Assembly: GCF_014203275.1 (NCBI RefSeq)
Contig: NZ_JACHIP010000022.1
Span: forward strand, 1-42,465
Source: Granulicella aggregans
GTDB taxonomy: Bacteria; Acidobacteriota; Terriglobia; Terriglobales; Acidobacteriaceae
DNA length: 42,465 bases
Direction: 5' to 3'
In this document: in pieces, positions 41,240 through 42,465 of the stretch
How positions within the stretch are numbered: the first letter of the stretch is position 1
Layout: the number at the start of each line of letters is the position of its first letter
Notes under the pieces: model-generated
What the model was told of the DNA's origin: nothing
The model's input: only the letters and a program-made list of their open reading frames with translations
The model's database searches: none
Made by a program: the position numbers and the translations under genes

Positions 41240-41647
41240 GTGCCTGAAATCACATTCGGATCCCACCAAAAAATCATGTTTGTTCGTGCGATCCAGGTTT
41301 TACTTCTAGCAGTCTCGGCCCTGATGCATCCGCAAGCCGCTGAATCGCTTTGGTCATGGCTCGTCTACATACCTCTGGCCGCCGCTCTGTTTGGTCTATC
41401 TCGCGTGGTGTTCGCGAGGATTACAGTAGGAGGCTTGGAATACCTGCGCTTTGGCAAGCCGGTCTTCGTGGGTTGGGCTGAGGTCGATAAGGCCACAGTC
41501 AACTCGTTGGGGCAGATCACGGTTCAGTTATCCGGTCGATCATGGTGGACAAGGTACCTTCTCTTGCTGCGCCCTTCTAAACCACTTGCCGGATTTGCTC
41601 CCGGCAATCCCGACGCGGCCAGACTGATCGAACTCTGCGTTCGATGA
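41240..41647 (+). CDS. small membrane protein with two spans and a PH-like tail
   Basis: The 135-residue product has two hydrophobic segments (IQVLLLAVSALM, WLVYIPLAAALFGLSRVVF). A beta-rich C-terminal part follows (ITVGGLEYLRFGKPVFVGWAEVDKATVNSLGQITVQL), which resembles the bacterial PH-like fold of small membrane proteins, though that is a guess. GTG 41240 has GAGGA about 11 bases upstream; ATG 41276 is the alternative. R13 begins 3 bases after its stop. Confidence 0.6.
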   Translation: MPEITFGSHQKIMFVRAIQVLLLAVSALMHPQAAESLWSWLVYIPLAAALFGLSRVVFARITVGGLEYLRFGKPVFVGWAEVDKATVNSLGQITVQLSGRSWWTRYLLLLRPSKPLAGFAPGNPDAARLIELCVR

Positions 41648-41649
41648 GC

Positions 41650-41711
41650 CTCGAAAACGGCATTTGCGGAAGTCTCGTGGCGATGTTGCCGCAAACAACG
41701 ACTTTGCAGGA
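41650..41711 (-). repeat. R13, short full copy of the repeat element (reverse)
   Basis: AAAACGGCATTTGCGGAAGT is the tail half, TTGCCGCAAACAACGACTTT the head half, with a very short middle. The second half has the mixed core GTTTGCGGCAAC (read on the other strand). Confidence 0.8.
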
Positions 41712-41737
41712 GTTTGGCATTGCACTAACCTGTGGCC

Positions 41738-42328
41738 ATGGCTCATCCTTACACTGAAGTTGAGAAAACGCGCCTCTGGGCAGCTGTGGAGTCGGCGATA
41801 AGGGATTTGGTATCGAACAACAATTTGGTCGAAAGCACCGCCCAGCCTTACGTTGTGGGCTATCTCTGCCAAAAGTTACTGAATGAGCGTCAGGTTGTAG
41901 GCGAGGGAATGTCCGTGAGATCAGAAACGATCACCTCGCACAACCACGAGGAGATTGAGTGGGACGAAAGCTACTTCAAGTTTTGCGACTTCGAGGAATT
42001 TTCGGAACACGGGCTGGTGGGCTCTGACTTCCACACATGTTCGTTCAAAAAAGTTGACTGGTATTGGAGTCTGTTTTCCGGTTGCAATTTCATAAACTGC
42101 AGCTTCGTTGACTGTACGTTCGCGGGTACTAGTTTTCCAGACAGCAGATTCATCGATTGCGAACTGGTGAACTGCAAGTTCATACAAGACAATCTCGGAG
42201 GTGAATGCGACTTCTCAAATTCCTGGGCACATGGTTGCTCAATAGAGAACAGCCCTGGATTTCAACCTGAAAATAGCAGCGACATTCCGTGTGTCCGGTT
42301 CTGGCAGGCAGTCCGTGCGGCTGAATGA
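41738..42328 (+). CDS. pentapeptide-repeat-like protein
   Basis: The 196-residue product has an N-terminal helical part and, from about residue 75, runs of five-residue periodicity with C/F/S at fixed spacing: SYFKFCDFEEFSE, GSDFHTCSFKKVDW, SGCNFINCSFVDCTFAGTSF, SRFIDCELVNCKF, CDFSNSWAHGCSI. This forms a right-handed quadrilateral beta-helix. Such proteins can mimic DNA or bind gyrase, but most are of unknown role. The ATG at 41738 (or GTG 41732) is used. R13 precedes it and R14 follows 26 bases after its stop. Confidence 0.75.
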   Translation: MAHPYTEVEKTRLWAAVESAIRDLVSNNNLVESTAQPYVVGYLCQKLLNERQVVGEGMSVRSETITSHNHEEIEWDESYFKFCDFEEFSEHGLVGSDFHTCSFKKVDWYWSLFSGCNFINCSFVDCTFAGTSFPDSRFIDCELVNCKFIQDNLGGECDFSNSWAHGCSIENSPGFQPENSSDIPCVRFWQAVRAAE

Positions 42329-42353
42329 GGAACCATATGTTCGGGCGTAGTCG

Positions 42354-42437
42354 CTCCCGCAAAAACGGGGTTTGCGGAAGGTTCGGCCGCTCGGGCGATC
42401 AAGGTCGACATTGGCGCAAACACCGACTTCGTGGGAA
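42354..42437 (-). repeat. R14, full-length copy of the repeat element (reverse)
   Basis: CCCGCAAAAACGGGGTTTGC then GGAAGGTTCG forms the tail half, GACATTGGCGCAAACACCGA then CTTCGTGGGA the head half; the middle differs from that of R2/R4/R8. It stands 26 bases after the pentapeptide gene. The array probably continues past the window edge. Confidence 0.8.
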
Positions 42438-42465
42438 ACCGTTGTCTCGTGGCCATCAGCGCGTA

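Larger units (their letters stand above)
33301..42437. mobile_element. candidate gene-cassette array centred on a tyrosine recombinase
   Basis: Ten members (R5-R14) of the inverted-repeat family stand in this 9-kb stretch, usually with one small unrelated gene between neighbours. R5-R10 are all in forward orientation. R11-R14 are all reversed. The switch occurs exactly at the recombinase gene 39971-40927. In six cases (34452, 35054, 35785, 41051, 41240, 41738) and for the recombinase itself, the repeat lies after the stop codon in the same relative orientation. Exceptions are the TIGR03435 and zinc-ribbon genes, which are turned round, and an IS110 between SpoIIE and R9. The array continues beyond the right edge. 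Function as cassettes is inferred; the layout is observed. Confidence 0.45.

Noticed and set aside
33301..42437. Classical integron (IntI with attC sites)
   Set aside because: The repeat ends do not show the RYYYAAC/GTTRRRY core pattern, and the 318-residue recombinase has no visible integron-specific extra helix. The layout is similar but the components differ.
276..42437. REP elements mobilised by a RAYT (Y1 transposase)
   Set aside because: The hairpin repeats resemble REP/BIME sequences, but no Y1 transposase (HUH motif) is found among the open frames. The change of repeat direction at a tyrosine recombinase favours that enzyme. It cannot be excluded that a RAYT lies outside the window.
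33301..42437. CRISPR array
   Set aside because: Repeats are imperfect, 0.4-4 kb apart and separated by genes, without short regular spacers and without cas genes.

Overview
The window most resembles a soil bacterium of the phylum Acidobacteriota (Terriglobia type). This rests on a TIGR03435-family secreted protein (33.5 kb), very large Reg_prop/Y_Y_Y sensor kinases, a high load of IS110/IS30/ISNCY elements and a moderately high GC content. No rRNA or tRNA gene was recognised. All assignments come from reading the sequence; no database search was run.

Region 1 (1-9.0 kb) is a scarred accessory region. It holds a SAM methyltransferase behind a 26-bp perfect palindrome, a tyrosine recombinase broken by one extra base, a fragment of an HNH endonuclease, a frameshifted unknown gene, a small lipoprotein and a gene interrupted by three in-frame TAG codons. 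It also holds a complete IS30-family element, a truncated TetR regulator and an ISNCY-type transposase. Four copies of a ~80-bp inverted-repeat element (R1-R4) lie here, and the IS30 element sits exactly at the dyad centre of a repeat palindrome.

Region 2 (9.0-20.8 kb) is a signalling block. It has four response regulators (two NarL-like, two FixJ-like), two HisKA_3 histidine kinases, a GH16-like lipoprotein, a solute-binding lipoprotein, a cupin and two paralogous DoxX-like membrane proteins. Two tight operons diverge from about 16.7 kb: leftward regulator, GH16-like lipoprotein and propeller kinase; rightward solute-binding protein, kinase and regulator. Both look like carbohydrate or solute sensing systems in which a lipoprotein feeds a kinase.

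Region 3 (20.8-29.8 kb) is a redox and electrophile stress/metabolism block: SDR, DUF6130, metallo-beta-lactamase-fold hydrolase, DUF417/YkgB, two alpha/beta hydrolases, XapX, MOSC-ferredoxin reductase fusion, Tat-exported isochorismatase-like hydrolase and RpiB. Imperfect 30-bp direct repeats at 9040 and 30065 bracket regions 2 and 3.

Region 4 (30.2-42.5 kb) starts with a UvrD-like helicase and a homologue of the cyanobacterial fluorescence recovery protein. It then becomes an array of small, mostly unrelated genes (membrane proteins, zinc-ribbon protein, pentapeptide protein, SpoIIE-type phosphatase), each separated by a member (R5-R14) of the repeat family. Near its right end is an intact tyrosine recombinase (39971-40927) flanked by 24-bp inverted repeats with 23 matches. 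Left of the recombinase every repeat points one way; right of it every repeat points the other way. For most genes the repeat follows the stop codon in a fixed relative orientation. This layout recalls an integron, but the sites do not match the integron attC consensus. It is my main candidate for an undescribed gene-cassette system: a bidirectional, recombinase-centred cassette array.
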